A stretch of 24,870 nt of DNA from contig JAJZFO010000295.1 in the NCBI GenBank assembly GCA_021805305.1, forward strand, positions 1 to 24,870. The letters are read 5' to 3'. The notes below the pieces were generated by a model. That model was not told the DNA's origin. It saw nothing but the letters and a program-made list of their open reading frames with translations, and ran no database searches. Shown piece by piece: positions 7,714 to 15,212 of this stretch (position 1 is its first letter; the number at the start of each line of letters is the position of its first letter). The translations under genes and the position numbers were made by a program. The DNA is from Actinomycetes bacterium (GTDB lineage: Bacteria > Actinomycetota > Acidimicrobiia > Acidimicrobiales > RAAP-2).

Positions 7714-7750
7714 ACCGTACCAAGGGGAAGAACCGTACGAGGGGGAACGA
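7714..7750. repeat. Two-copy 18-bp imperfect tandem repeat
   Basis: ACCGTACCAAGGGGAAGA (7714-7731) is followed directly by a near copy starting ACCGTACGAGGGGGAA (7732-7750). It lies about 40 bases upstream of the DinB-like gene start and could be a regulator site or simply local duplication. Confidence 0.4.
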
Positions 7751-7787
7751 GTGACCGGGCCTGGTGGTCAGCCACTACCTTGGGACC

Positions 7788-8321
7788 ATGACGATCACCC
7801 CCGACGACAAGGACTGGACCTGGGTCATCGAACGACCCTGCGAGCAGTGCGGGTTCGACGCATCGAACGTTCGACTCGCCGACGCTCCCGACATGATCCG
7901 GTCCAACGCTCGTCAGTGGTCCCGGGTCCTCAGTCGCGACACGGCCCGCCGGCGCCCCCGTGAGGACCGCTGGTCCGATCTCGAATACGCCTGTCACGTG
8001 CGCGACGTCTACACCATCTTCGACCAGCGTCTGGCCCTCATGCTCACTCGTGAGGACCCGGTCTTTGAGAACTGGGACCAGGACGCCACGGCCGTCGAGG
8101 ACCGATACGACCTCCAGGACCCGTCGGTCGTCCTCGACGAGCTCCAGAGCGCCGCCGAACGCTACGCCCAACAGTGCGACGCCGTGGACTCGTCGCAGTG
8201 GTCGCGCCCGGGGACTCGATCGAACGGGAGCGTCTTCACCGTCGCCTCACTGATGGTCTATGGCCTGCACGATCCCCACCACCATCTCTGGGACGTCGAC
8301 GCGTCGATCCCACCGCAATAA
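7788..8321 (+). CDS. DinB-like four-helix protein (mycothiol-transferase/maleylpyruvate isomerase type)
   Basis: A 177-residue protein of the DinB/YfiT-like metal-binding four-helix superfamily. The putative metal-binding histidines are visible: H70 in ACHVRDVY and H161/H164-H166 in GLHDPHHHLWD. The N-terminal segment WTWVIERPCEQCGFDASNV, with paired cysteines at about 18 and 21, is typical of an actinobacterial subgroup. Members act as thiol-dependent transferases or isomerases, often with mycothiol, or have unknown roles; the substrate here is not predictable. The ATG at 7788 is preferred since homologous proteins begin just before the WTWV segment. TACCTT seven bases upstream may be the -10 of a leaderless transcript. 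An upstream in-frame GTG at 7764 is the alternative. Confidence 0.78.
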   Translation: MTITPDDKDWTWVIERPCEQCGFDASNVRLADAPDMIRSNARQWSRVLSRDTARRRPREDRWSDLEYACHVRDVYTIFDQRLALMLTREDPVFENWDQDATAVEDRYDLQDPSVVLDELQSAAERYAQQCDAVDSSQWSRPGTRSNGSVFTVASLMVYGLHDPHHHLWDVDASIPPQ

Positions 8322-8465
8322 TCCTCGATTCGTCGAGAGACGCGCGGCGTTTCCCCGGTGGACACCAGCGCGGGTCGGGCCACTGCCGCGTTCGACGCCG
8401 AGGTTGACCTCGAGGTTGGTGCCGGGTTCGACCCGACCGCGACGGGACCTTCGTCACTGGTCATA

Positions 8466-8484
8466 ATACCCCTAGGGGTATAAC
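8466..8484 (+). promoter_or_regulatory. CsoR/CstR-type operator and -10 of the DUF2892 gene
   Basis: ATACCCCTAGGGGTAT (8466-8481) is a perfect 16-bp palindrome, overlapping the -10 TATAAC (8479-8484). It is the same motif and position relative to the promoter as the site before the rhodanese gene. A -35 is not obvious. Confidence 0.72.
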
Positions 8485-8553
8485 GTCTCGCTCAGAGCGA
8501 CGGGTGCGTCACACCCGAAGCCCTCGGCGATCCGTCGAGTCAAAGGAGCAATG

Positions 8554-8760
8554 ATGAGTTTCTCGAAGTTCATGTCAACCGGTCTCGGTCGTTCGATCCG
8601 CGTGGCGGCGGGAGTGGTCCTGATCGTGCTCGGATTCGTGGGCGGCGGCGGGTGGATCACGCTGTCCATCGTGGGTGTCGTGCCTCTCGTCGCGGGACTG
8701 ATGAACGTCTGTCTGCTCGCGCCGCTCATGGGCCAACCCTTCCGGGGGAGTCCTCGCTAG
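8554..8760 (+). CDS. DUF2892 (YgaP-like) small membrane protein
   Basis: A 68-residue protein with two hydrophobic helices (VAAGVVLIVLGFVGGGGW, and ITLSIVGVVPLVAGLMNVC) and the DUF2892 marks GRSIRVAAG, PLVAGLMNVCLLAPLMG. In E. coli YgaP this module is fused C-terminally to a rhodanese domain and anchors it in the inner membrane. Here it stands alone, and the only rhodanese in the window is 4 kb away under a matching operator. The ATG at 8554 lies 5 bases after AAAGGAG, a better spacing than the ATG at 8551. The single cysteine in NVCLLAP is conserved in many members. Expression is expected to follow the CsoR/CstR-type palindrome upstream. The role is probably membrane attachment or handling of sulfane sulfur, but this is inference. 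Confidence 0.85.
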   Translation: MSFSKFMSTGLGRSIRVAAGVVLIVLGFVGGGGWITLSIVGVVPLVAGLMNVCLLAPLMGQPFRGSPR

Positions 8761-8852
8761 TCGCCGCGGCGGCGAGGCCTCGCTCGCCCGACGGAGTCCC
8801 TCGACCGATGAGGCGGACGCGTCGGGGTCGCGTCCCACCTGGTCGGCCAGGG

Positions 8853-8884
8853 ACCACGTGACCACGTGACTACGTGACCACGTG
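8853..8884. repeat. Four 8-bp tandem repeats ACYACGTG
   Basis: ACCACGTG, ACCACGTG, ACTACGTG, ACCACGTG follow one another directly, ending one base before the Smr stop codon (8888-8886). Each unit carries the YACGTG core (palindromic CACGTG in three). The block as a whole can fold into an imperfect stem (8854-8860 with 8879-8885, 8863-8867 with 8872-8876), placed where two convergent genes end, so it may terminate transcription. Confidence 0.6.
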
Positions 8885-8885
8885 G

Positions 8886-9140
8886 CTACTTGGGGCGGAA
8901 ATGGACGAAGATGCGTCCGAAGTTGTGCGAGTCCTTCTCCACGCGATGGTAGAGCGACTTGATCTCCTTTTGATCGAGGAAACGCAGCACTCGCTTCTTG
9001 AGTTGACCGCTGCCCTTTCCCGGGATGATCTCGACCACCTTCACGCCCTTGTCGATCGCCTCATCGATGATCGCGCGCAAGGCCCGATCGATATCGTCGC
9101 CGCGGTTGTAGATGTCGTGCAGGTCGAGCTTCAACTTCAT
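8886..9140 (-). CDS. Stand-alone Smr-domain protein
   Basis: An 84-residue protein that is just an Smr (small MutS-related) domain. The family motifs are all present: LDLH (residues 5-8), IIPGKGSGQLKKRVLRFL (about 38-55, with the GKGSG loop) and GRIFVHF at the C terminus. Smr domains are metal-independent or weakly metal-dependent nucleases, acting on branched DNA in MutS2 or on RNA at collided ribosomes in other proteins; which applies to this free domain is unknown. The ATG at 9140 has no clear ribosome site, so translation may be leaderless. The gene lies 53 bases downstream of glpK on the same strand and could be co-transcribed with it. Its stop abuts the ACYACGTG repeat block. Confidence 0.85.
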   Translation of the reverse strand: MKLKLDLHDIYNRGDDIDRALRAIIDEAIDKGVKVVEIIPGKGSGQLKKRVLRFLDQKEIKSLYHRVEKDSHNFGRIFVHFRPK

Positions 9141-9193
9141 AGTGTGTGGTCTACACCCGTCACGTCCCCGCCGTCACGCGAGACGTGCGACAC

Positions 9194-10681
9194 CTACGAC
9201 GCCCACTCGCGCGAGCGCGCGAGCGCGAGTCGCCATCGTTCGTAGAGCCCGTCGCGCTGGTCGTCGCTCATGGACGGCTGGTAGCGGACCTCGCCACCCG
9301 GCGCACGCGGAAGATCGTCGTAGTCGCGCCATAGTCGCGCCGTGAGTCCGGCCGCGTAGGCGGCACCCCAGAGTGTCGCGTCGGGCGAGGCCGACACGAC
9401 GACGGGCACCCCGAGGACGTCGCACTGGAACTGCATCAGCCAGGCGTTGACGCTCGCGCCCCCGTCGGCCCTGAGCTCGCGCATCGCGTGACCCGCCTGC
9501 GCGTCCATTGCCTCAACGACCTCTCGGGTCTGGTAGGCGATGCTCTCGAGCGCCGCGCGAGCCACGTGGGCCCTCGTGGTGCCGCGCGTCACGCCGATCA
9601 GCAATCCGCGCGCGTCGGGATCCCAGTGGGGCGCCCCCAGGCCCGCCAGGGCGGGAACGAACCACACGTCCGCGTTGTCGGCGACGCTGCGGGCGAGTTG
9701 TTCACTTTCTCGGGCGTCCGCGATGATCCCCAGCCCGTCGCGCAGCCACTGGATCGCGGCCCCCGTCGTGAAGATCGACCCCTCGAGCGCGTACTGCGCG
9801 GGCGCGCCCGTCGAGTACGCCGCGGTCGCGATGAGCGAGGTCGACGCCGTGTGCGCGGTCGCGCCGGTGTGCTGCAACACGAACGACCCCGTGCCGTAGG
9901 TGCTCTTGGTCTGGCCCGGCGCGACGCAGTGCTGCGCGAGCAGGGCGGCCTGTTGATCGCCCACGACGGCGGCGATGGGCACCGACGAGCCCCACACCCG
10001 GGGATCCGATTCGCCCAGGATCACTCCCCCTCCTTCGATGCGCCCCAGCATCGTCGAGGGCACCGTGAAGAGCGCACACAGTTCCTCATCCCAGCGTAAC
10101 GTCGCCAGGTCCATCAACAACGTCCGCGACGCGTTCGTCGGGTCGGTGGCGTGCACCCGCCCGCCGGTCATACGCCAGAGGAGCCAGGAGTCGATGGTGC
10201 CGGCCGCCAACTCGCCGCGTTGGGCGCGCCCGCGAAGTCCCTCCACGTGGTCGAGTATCCAGGCGATCTTGGTGGCGGAGAAATACGGGTCGATGCGTAG
10301 CCCGGTGCGAGCGCGCACCCAGTCGCTCACGCCACCCTCGAGCGCGGCGCAGGTCGCCGCCGTACGACGGTCCTGCCACACGATCGCGGGGTGAACCGCT
10401 CGGCCGGTCTGACGGTCCCAGACCACCGTCGTCTCACGCTGATTGGTGACCCCCACGGCGGCCAGTTGCGCGGGGGCGAGGTGCGCCGACGCGAGCGCCG
10501 TGCGCGTGGCCTCCTCGACGCTGCGCCAGATCTCTTCGGGGTCGTGTTCGACCCAGCCCGGTCGCGGGAAGTATTGGGGGAACGACGCGCTGGCCGCGGC
10601 GAGGACCCGGCCGACCTCGTCAAGGATCATCGCCTTGGTGCTCGAGGTCCCTTGATCGATCGCCATCACGTAACGACTCAT
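9194..10681 (-). CDS. glpK: Glycerol kinase
   Basis: A 495-residue FGGY-family kinase that phosphorylates glycerol with ATP to sn-glycerol-3-phosphate in the cytoplasm. Diagnostic segments are AIDQGTSSTKAMI at the N terminus, GVTNQRETTVVWDRQTGR, AIVWQDRRTA, the STYGTGSFVLQHTG loop, and GLGAPHWDPDARGLLIG. Length is normal for GlpK. The ATG at 10681 is chosen since GGAGGAA lies a few bases upstream; the open frame continues to 10714 without a better start. No glpF or glpD is next to it, so it seems to be a lone gene, possibly with the Smr gene behind it. It precedes, divergently, the PAP2 phosphatase gene. Confidence 0.95.
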   Translation of the reverse strand: MSRYVMAIDQGTSSTKAMILDEVGRVLAAASASFPQYFPRPGWVEHDPEEIWRSVEEATRTALASAHLAPAQLAAVGVTNQRETTVVWDRQTGRAVHPAIVWQDRRTAATCAALEGGVSDWVRARTGLRIDPYFSATKIAWILDHVEGLRGRAQRGELAAGTIDSWLLWRMTGGRVHATDPTNASRTLLMDLATLRWDEELCALFTVPSTMLGRIEGGGVILGESDPRVWGSSVPIAAVVGDQQAALLAQHCVAPGQTKSTYGTGSFVLQHTGATAHTASTSLIATAAYSTGAPAQYALEGSIFTTGAAIQWLRDGLGIIADARESEQLARSVADNADVWFVPALAGLGAPHWDPDARGLLIGVTRGTTRAHVARAALESIAYQTREVVEAMDAQAGHAMRELRADGGASVNAWLMQFQCDVLGVPVVVSASPDATLWGAAYAAGLTARLWRDYDDLPRAPGGEVRYQPSMSDDQRDGLYERWRLALARSREWAS

Positions 10682-10812
10682 CGTTCCTCCGCCTCGTGTG
10701 CCAACGCCCGACACCCCCGACCACGCCCACCATCTGGGTGCCCTTTGACGCGGCGCCCTGCCCGCGCCCCAATCCTTGCACCGACGTCACCGTGATGACG
10801 AGGGGGAGTCAC

Positions 10813-10825
10813 TAAAATGTCACAG
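10813..10825 (+). promoter_or_regulatory. -10 element for a leaderless PAP2 transcript
   Basis: TAAAAT (10813-10818) sits exactly seven bases before the GTG start at 10825, so the predicted transcript begins at the start codon. No ribosome site is present and the ATG just upstream runs straight into a stop. The -35 is weak. Confidence 0.45.
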
Positions 10826-11298
10826 TGAACTCCCTGATTGTCTTCGTCGCCAAGTACTTCTTGTTCCTGAGCGTGCTGCTCGTGGCGATCTGCTGGCTGC
10901 GCGCGACGACCTCGACCAAGATCGAGATGGGTTTTCGCCTGGTGGTCGGCGGGCTCATCGCGCTGGCCCTGGCCAAGGTCGGCGCCCAGGTGTACTACAG
11001 CACTCGACCCTTCGTCGCCGATCACGTGACCCCGCTCTTCTCACACGCCCCCGACAACGGCTTCCCCTCGGACCACGCGCTGCTCGCCTCGTTCCTCGGC
11101 TTCAGCCTGCTGCGCTATTCGCGCAACGCCGGGATCATCTTGTTGATCAACGCCGTCGTGATCGGTGCGGCACGCGTCGCGGCCCACGTGCACCACCCCA
11201 TCGACATTCTCGGCTCATTCGTCTTCTCGGTGATCGCCGTCGCGGTGACCTCGTGGATCGCGCGCAATGAGCGCGTCGCGAGGCTCTGGCGCCGCTAG
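10825..11298 (+). CDS. PAP2-family membrane phosphatase, BcrC-like (putative undecaprenyl-diphosphatase)
   Basis: A 157-residue integral membrane protein with PAP2 phosphatase motifs: K51 with R61-P62 (STRPF), PSDH (81-84) in NGFPSDHALL, and R117-x5-H123-x3-D127 in ARVAAHVHHPID. The form PSDH instead of PSGH is typical of BcrC-type undecaprenyl-pyrophosphate phosphatases, which recycle the lipid carrier of cell-wall synthesis; dephosphorylation of another lipid phosphate is possible. Several hydrophobic helices are visible (about 5-25, 38-52, 85-98, 102-118, 128-145). The GTG start at 10825 has a -10 placed for leaderless transcription. It converges on the PadR gene. Confidence 0.8.
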   Translation: MNSLIVFVAKYFLFLSVLLVAICWLRATTSTKIEMGFRLVVGGLIALALAKVGAQVYYSTRPFVADHVTPLFSHAPDNGFPSDHALLASFLGFSLLRYSRNAGIILLINAVVIGAARVAAHVHHPIDILGSFVFSVIAVAVTSWIARNERVARLWRR

Positions 11299-11320
11299 GG
11301 CCCGCGACGACCCGCGACGT

Positions 11321-11337
11321 CACGCCGTGACGGCGTG
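11321..11337. terminator. Possible hairpin terminator between PAP2 and padR genes
   Basis: CACGCCG-TGA-CGGCGTG forms a 7-bp GC stem in the 73-base gap between two convergent genes. There is no U-tract, so support is modest. Confidence 0.35.
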
Positions 11338-11371
11338 GTGCGCCGAGGGCGCTCGCGGCCGCACCGGGGAC

Positions 11372-11974
11372 TTAGCCCTCGTCTCCACCGCTGACGTCGT
11401 CACCCTCGGCGAGGATCCCGTAGAGCGCCCGTCGCGCATCGGCGAGCACGGTGGTCGCCTTGGCCACCTGCGTCGTGGAGCCCGCCATGAGGACCTGGCG
11501 AGCGGCCAGAAGGACCTGGCGAGCGGTGAACATCATTTCACGCGCGTTGGCGTTGGCCCCGCCCTCGGTCTTCTCCCACGGGCGACCGAGTTGCTCGCGT
11601 TGCTCATTGACCACTCGTCGACCCTCGTCGCTCAGGGCGTAGGTGCGCCCGGTGCCCGAGGTCGTGGCCTGGACGAGGCCCTCGTCCTCGAGTTGCTGCA
11701 ACACGGGATAGATCGATCCCGGGCTGGGCCGCCAGGTCTCGTTGGAACGTTCGCTGAGTTCTTGGATGAGCTGATACCCGTTGCTCGGCTTCTCCTCGAG
11801 GAGCACGAGCACCGCGGCCCTCACGTCGCCGCGACGCTGACGGCGCGCGTCGCGGGGAAAGGGTCCCCCCCGGAAGGGACCGTCGTGGCCGTGCAGATGG
11901 CCCGGACCGCGATGACGGCGACCCTGGGCCCACTGGGGACCTTGGGCGCGTGATGGATTGTTGTCGTTGAACAT
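11372..11974 (-). CDS. PadR-family transcriptional regulator
   Basis: A 200-residue PadR protein. Residues 1-45 form a Gly/His/Arg-rich tail (RRHRGPGHLHGHDGPFRGGP), which might bind metal. The PadR winged helix follows: AAVLVLLEEKPSNGYQLIQE, then PSPGSIYPVLQQLEDEGLV (about 84-101) and GRTYALSDEGRR. The C-terminal helical part contains a duplicated ARQVL heptad, encoded by a 16-base direct repeat at 21-base spacing (11490-11505 and 11511-11526). PadR proteins usually repress detoxification genes. The ATG at 11974 has GGAGG at good spacing. Its promoter region carries a perfect palindrome, so autorepression is likely. No obvious target gene is adjacent; the VOC gene lies upstream on the same strand. 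Confidence 0.9.
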   Translation of the reverse strand: MFNDNNPSRAQGPQWAQGRRHRGPGHLHGHDGPFRGGPFPRDARRQRRGDVRAAVLVLLEEKPSNGYQLIQELSERSNETWRPSPGSIYPVLQQLEDEGLVQATTSGTGRTYALSDEGRRVVNEQREQLGRPWEKTEGGANANAREMMFTARQVLLAARQVLMAGSTTQVAKATTVLADARRALYGILAEGDDVSGGDEG

Positions 11975-12025
11975 GTCGTACCTCCACGTCATGAAATGTA
12001 CCCACTTGGTACTTACGTAGTACTA

Positions 12026-12056
12026 TAACGATATATCGTTACTGTTCGCGTGTCAA
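12026..12056 (-). promoter_or_regulatory. padR promoter with 16-bp palindromic operator
   Basis: On the minus strand a consensus -35 TTGACA (12056-12051) is followed by the perfect palindrome TAACGATATATCGTTA (12041-12026), which covers the -10 region. A second inverted repeat, GTACT-n5-AGTAC (12009-12023), lies downstream. Repressor bound here would block RNA polymerase, consistent with PadR self-control. Confidence 0.65.
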
Positions 12057-12210
12057 GGGCTACCGGCTTCGTGGGGTGCATCAGTTCACCGCGGCGCGCC
12101 GCGCGCGGGGGTCCGAGATAGTGCGAGCGAGTGCGGGAGTGTCCCGTGGCGTCCAAAGGAGTCAAGTGGCGTTCACGAGAGAGCGGGGTGTTCGCGAGAT
12201 TCCCGAGGGC

Positions 12211-12603
12211 CTACGCCGGGCCGAGCAGGTCCCAGTGGTTCCCGTAGAGGTCGCGAAAGACCACCACCTGACCGTAGGACTCGTGCCGCGGCTCACCCAC
12301 GAACGTCACGCCGGCCGCGCGCATGCGCGTCACGGTGGCCGCGAAGTCGTCGACGCGAAGAAAGAAGCCCACCCGCGAGCCGGTCTGTTGGCCCACCACC
12401 TGCTCCTGCGCCCGCGCGTCGCCGCGCGCTAGCAGGATCCCCGTCTGCGCGCCCGGCGGGCGAACCACCACCCACCTCTTGGCTCGACCGTCGCCGCTCA
12501 CGGTTGGCGAGTCCTCGCTCAGGTGCATCCCGACGACGTTGACGAAGAAGTCAATCGCCTCGTCGTAGTCCTTGACCACGATGGTCACGAGATCGAGTTG
12601 CAC
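12211..12603 (-). CDS. VOC-family (glyoxalase/bleomycin-resistance fold) protein
   Basis: A 130-residue VOC protein with both beta-alpha-beta-beta-beta halves: DLVTIVVKDYDEAIDFFVNVVGM at the N terminus, and RVGFFLRVDDFAATVTRMRAAGV with FRDLYGNHWDLLGP at the C terminus. The family includes glyoxalases, dioxygenases and antibiotic-binding proteins that use a divalent metal; the function here cannot be assigned. The start is GTG at 12603. TAGCGT seven bases upstream might be a -10 for a leaderless message. The gene also follows the PQ-loop gene by only 9 bases, so it may instead be the last gene of the leftward salvage operon. Confidence 0.82.
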   Translation of the reverse strand: MQLDLVTIVVKDYDEAIDFFVNVVGMHLSEDSPTVSGDGRAKRWVVVRPPGAQTGILLARGDARAQEQVVGQQTGSRVGFFLRVDDFAATVTRMRAAGVTFVGEPRHESYGQVVVFRDLYGNHWDLLGPA

Positions 12604-12612
12604 GCCACCACG

Positions 12613-13218
12613 CTAACCACGACCCGTGATCGCGCGCGACGGGCGTTGACGCCAGGCGGCGACCATGGCGACACCCAGACTGACGCTTCCCGCGACTGCG
12701 GTGACCGACAGCACCGCCCATAGTCGCGAGCGCGCGTAGTACGCGACCCACATGGCGCTGACCAACGCGGCCAGCGCCCACGAACCCCGCGACACTCCCG
12801 TCACGTCGCTCGAGCGCACCAGTCGCGCGAGCTGCGGGAGTCGGGTGACGGTCCCGGCGACACCCGCGCCCACCACGGCGCCCGCCCACCCCCACAGGAA
12901 TGCGGGCGCGAGGCACGACGCCAACGCCACGGCGAGGGCGCGCGCGACCGCGCCGCGTCTCACGCCCGGACCCAGGCGCCACCAGATCATCGCCTGCACG
13001 GGCAGCGCGAGGGCGCTGCTCGTGGCCAGGGGCCACGAGCGCACGGCGACGCCGTAGGCCACCCAGAAGAGGGCCAACGCGACGAAGAGCGTCCACGTGG
13101 ATAGCGACACCCCCTGCGCACCACGCCGACGCAGGCGCGCGTACTGCGCGAACGCCGACCACGTCCCCAGGGCGGCCGCCACCCACCCGAGGGTGATCGT
13201 CACGGCGGCGTCACTCAT
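12613..13218 (-). CDS. PQ-loop/SemiSWEET-like membrane protein (two triple-helix bundles)
   Basis: A 201-residue protein with about seven hydrophobic segments and two repeats of the PQ-loop/SWEET type: WVAAALGTWSAFAQYARL with TWTLFVALALFWVAYG in the first half, and VAGTVTRLPQLARLVR with GSWALAALVSAMWVAYY in the second. The PQ dipeptide is kept only in repeat 2 (AQ in repeat 1). SWEET proteins are facilitators for sugars; other PQ-loop proteins carry amino acids. It lies 54 bases behind the last ABC ATPase gene on the same strand, with GGGGGAG before its ATG. It may be part of the same operon and move sugar, but that is inference from position. Confidence 0.75.
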   Translation of the reverse strand: MSDAAVTITLGWVAAALGTWSAFAQYARLRRRGAQGVSLSTWTLFVALALFWVAYGVAVRSWPLATSSALALPVQAMIWWRLGPGVRRGAVARALAVALASCLAPAFLWGWAGAVVGAGVAGTVTRLPQLARLVRSSDVTGVSRGSWALAALVSAMWVAYYARSRLWAVLSVTAVAGSVSLGVAMVAAWRQRPSRAITGRG

Positions 13219-13272
13219 CGACGACTCCCCCGCGGCGCGGGGTCGCGACGCGACGGACCACCGCGGGGTGCG

Positions 13273-14241
13273 TCACTCGGGTTCGTCGAGGGCGACGAAG
13301 CAGGAGACCTCGTGGCCCTCGGACTTCTCGAGCAACGTCGGCGCCGTGCTGCGACAGCGCTCCTGCACCCAGGCGCACCGCGGGGCGTAGGCGCATCCCT
13401 GGGTGACCGATTCCACCGCCAACACCACGGGCGCCACCGCGGCCGTCGCGCGCGAGCGCTCGTGGCGAGGGTCGGGAACCGGGATCGCGTCGGCGAGCGC
13501 CACGGTGTAGGGGTGAAGCGGGGTCGTGAACACCTGGTCGTAACGACCCGCCTCGACCACTCGTCCGAGGTACATGACGGCGATCTGGTCACTGATGTGG
13601 CGCACCATCGAGAGATCGTGGCTGATGAAGACGTAGGAGAGTCTGAGCTCGTCTTGGATGCGCACCAGCAGATTGATGATCTCCGCGCGCACCGACACGT
13701 CCAGGGCCGACGTGGGTTCATCGAGCACCAGAATCTCGGGCTCGACGGCCAGGGCGCGCGCGATCGCCACCCGTTGGGCCTGACCACCCGAGAGCTCGTG
13801 GGGGTAGCGGGTGGCGAAGCGCGCGCTCAAGCCGACCATCGCCAGCAGTTCGCTCACGCGCGACTCGCGCGAGTCGGCGTGCAGCGCGTGCACGCGCAAC
13901 ACCTCGTGGAGGACCTTCTCGACCGTCATGCGCGGATCGAGGGAGGAGAAGGGGTCTTGAAAGACCAACTGGATCCGGCGAGCGAGCGAGCGTGACGCAC
14001 CGCGCGCGCCCGCCTGGATCAACTGACCATTGATGCGAAGTTCGCCCGTGGTCGGCGCCTCGAGTCCGACCAGCAGGCGCGCCAGGGTCGACTTGCCGCA
14101 CCCGCTCTCGCCGACGATACCGAGAGTCGTGGCCCGCTCGAGACTCACCGAGACGTCGTTGAGCGCGTTGACCGGTTGGCGGCCACGGCGCGCACCGTAC
14201 ACCTTGGTGAGGTGCGTCGCGCTCAGCACCACATCTACCAT
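13273..14241 (-). CDS. Oligopeptide/dipeptide ABC transporter ATPase, OppF/DppF type
   Basis: A 322-residue ATPase. Walker A is GESGCGKST, the Q-loop FQDPFSSLDPRM, the signature LSGGQAQRVAIARAL, and Walker B ILVLDEPTSALD. The C-terminal cysteine-containing extension (GCAYAPRCAWVQERC) is the oligo_HPY segment of Opp/Dpp ATPases, which can hold an iron-sulfur cluster. It powers import with OppD and the two permeases. The ATG at 14241 overlaps the end of oppD by 7 bases and has AAGGA upstream; GTG 14262 is less likely. It is the last of the transporter genes proper in the operon that starts with the solute-binding protein at 19855. Confidence 0.92.
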   Translation of the reverse strand: MVDVVLSATHLTKVYGARRGRQPVNALNDVSVSLERATTLGIVGESGCGKSTLARLLVGLEAPTTGELRINGQLIQAGARGASRSLARRIQLVFQDPFSSLDPRMTVEKVLHEVLRVHALHADSRESRVSELLAMVGLSARFATRYPHELSGGQAQRVAIARALAVEPEILVLDEPTSALDVSVRAEIINLLVRIQDELRLSYVFISHDLSMVRHISDQIAVMYLGRVVEAGRYDQVFTTPLHPYTVALADAIPVPDPRHERSRATAAVAPVVLAVESVTQGCAYAPRCAWVQERCRSTAPTLLEKSEGHEVSCFVALDEPE

Positions 14242-15212
14242 TGCGAGGGTTCCTTCCAACACGCGGCGAAACTGCCCTCACCACGATCCATCAGGGCGGG
14301 TTCGCTCGACGCACACTGTTCGACGGCGTAGGGGCATCGGGCGCGAAAGGGGCAGCCCGCGCCCAGACGCGTCGGGTCCGGCGGCGTGCTACCGATCTGG
14401 TGCAACGCGGAGCGGTGCGCGCTGCCCGTGCCCGGCAGTGACTCCAGGAGCGCCTTGGTGTAGGGATGGGTCGGCCGCTCGAAGAGCCGCGTGGTGGGCG
14501 CCTTCTCCACGATGCGTCCGGCGTACATGACCGCGACCTGGTCCACGAGACTCGCGACCACCCCCAGGTCGTGGGTGACCCATAGGACCGCCATGCCCGT
14601 CGTCGCCTGCAGGGCCGTGACGAGCTCGAGGATCTGGCGCTGGATCGTCACGTCGAGCGCCGTGGTGGGTTCATCGGCGATGAGCACCCGCGGCGACGTC
14701 GACAGGGCCATGGCGATCATCACGCGTTGGATCATCCCTCCCGAGAGCTGGTGGGGGTAGGAGGAGCGCACCCGCTCGGGGTCGCTGAGTCCCACCTGGC
14801 GAAGCACCTCGCGGGTTCGCGCCTGCGCTTGGGGGGACGTGGCACCGTGGGCCCGCAGGGTCTCCTCGAGTTGTCGCCCGATACGCAGCAACGGATTGAG
14901 CGAGGTCATCGGGTCCTGGTAGACCATCGCGATGTCGCCACCGCGCACCGCGCGCAGACGCTGGTCGTCCACGTGGGCGAGGTCCTCGCCGTCCAAGCGG
15001 ATCTCGCCGGCCAAGACACTCAACGGCGGAGAGGCCAGCAGGCGTAGCACCGAGAGCATGGTCAGCGTCTTGCCCGACCCGCTCTCGCCGACGATTCCCC
15101 ACTTCTCCCCGGCCTCGATCGTGAGGTCCACGCCGCGCACGATCTCGTCGTTGTGGTGGCGCCGCGCGATACCGATGTGCAGGTCGCGAATCTCGAGCAA
15201 CGGTGCACTCAC
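14235..15212 (-). CDS. Oligopeptide/dipeptide ABC transporter ATPase, OppD/DppD type
   Basis: A 325-residue ATPase with Walker A GESGSGKT (42-49), Q-loop [10 protein letters not shown] (from 98), signature LSGGM (156-160) and Walker B VLIADEP (176-182). The C terminus carries the oligo_HPY cysteine cluster ([15 protein letters not shown]). It pairs with the downstream OppF-type ATPase. The GTG start at 15212 shares a GTGA overlap with the stop codon of anmK, a sign of translational coupling, so an ABC ATPase is produced directly behind a sugar kinase. The open frame reaches 15341, but the upstream part is antisense-like and not homologous in appearance. Confidence 0.92.
   Translation of the reverse strand: MSAPLLEIRDLHIGIARRHHNDEIVRGVDLTIEAGEKWGIVGESGSGKTLTMLSVLRLLASPPLSVLAGEIRLDGEDLAHVDDQRLRAVRGGDIAMVYQDPMTSLNPLLRIGRQLEETLRAHGATSPQAQARTREVLRQVGLSDPERVRSSYPHQLSGGMIQRVMIAMALSTSPRVLIADEPTTALDVTIQRQILELVTALQATTGMAVLWVTHDLGVVASLVDQVAVMYAGRIVEKAPTTRLFERPTHPYTKALLESLPGTGSAHRSALHQIGSTPPDPTRLGAGCPFRARCPYAVEQCASSEPALMDRGEGSFAACWKEPSQW

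Noticed and set aside
7392..7754. Rightward 120-residue open frame between tetR and the DinB-like gene
   Set aside because: No ribosome site, no recognisable motif, and it is antisense to the PhnB-like remnant.
7083..8171. Long leftward open frame of 362 residues
   Set aside because: It overlaps tetR and the DinB-like gene on the opposite strand and has shadow composition; only the short PhnB-like pieces near 7412-7645 look like former protein.
9205..9230. ACTCGCGC/GCGCGAGT inverted repeat near the glpK end
   Set aside because: It is within glpK codons in a very GC-rich, CG-repetitive stretch, with a 10-base loop; chance is a sufficient explanation.
10715..10812. Possible riboswitch or small RNA between glpK and the PAP2 gene
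   Set aside because: No convincing stem series or conserved motif could be seen in the roughly 100 bases; only a -10 for the PAP2 gene is supportable.
11490..11526. 16-base direct repeat in padR as a possible mobile or regulatory repeat
   Set aside because: It is in frame and simply duplicates a heptad of the C-terminal helix, so protein-level duplication explains it.
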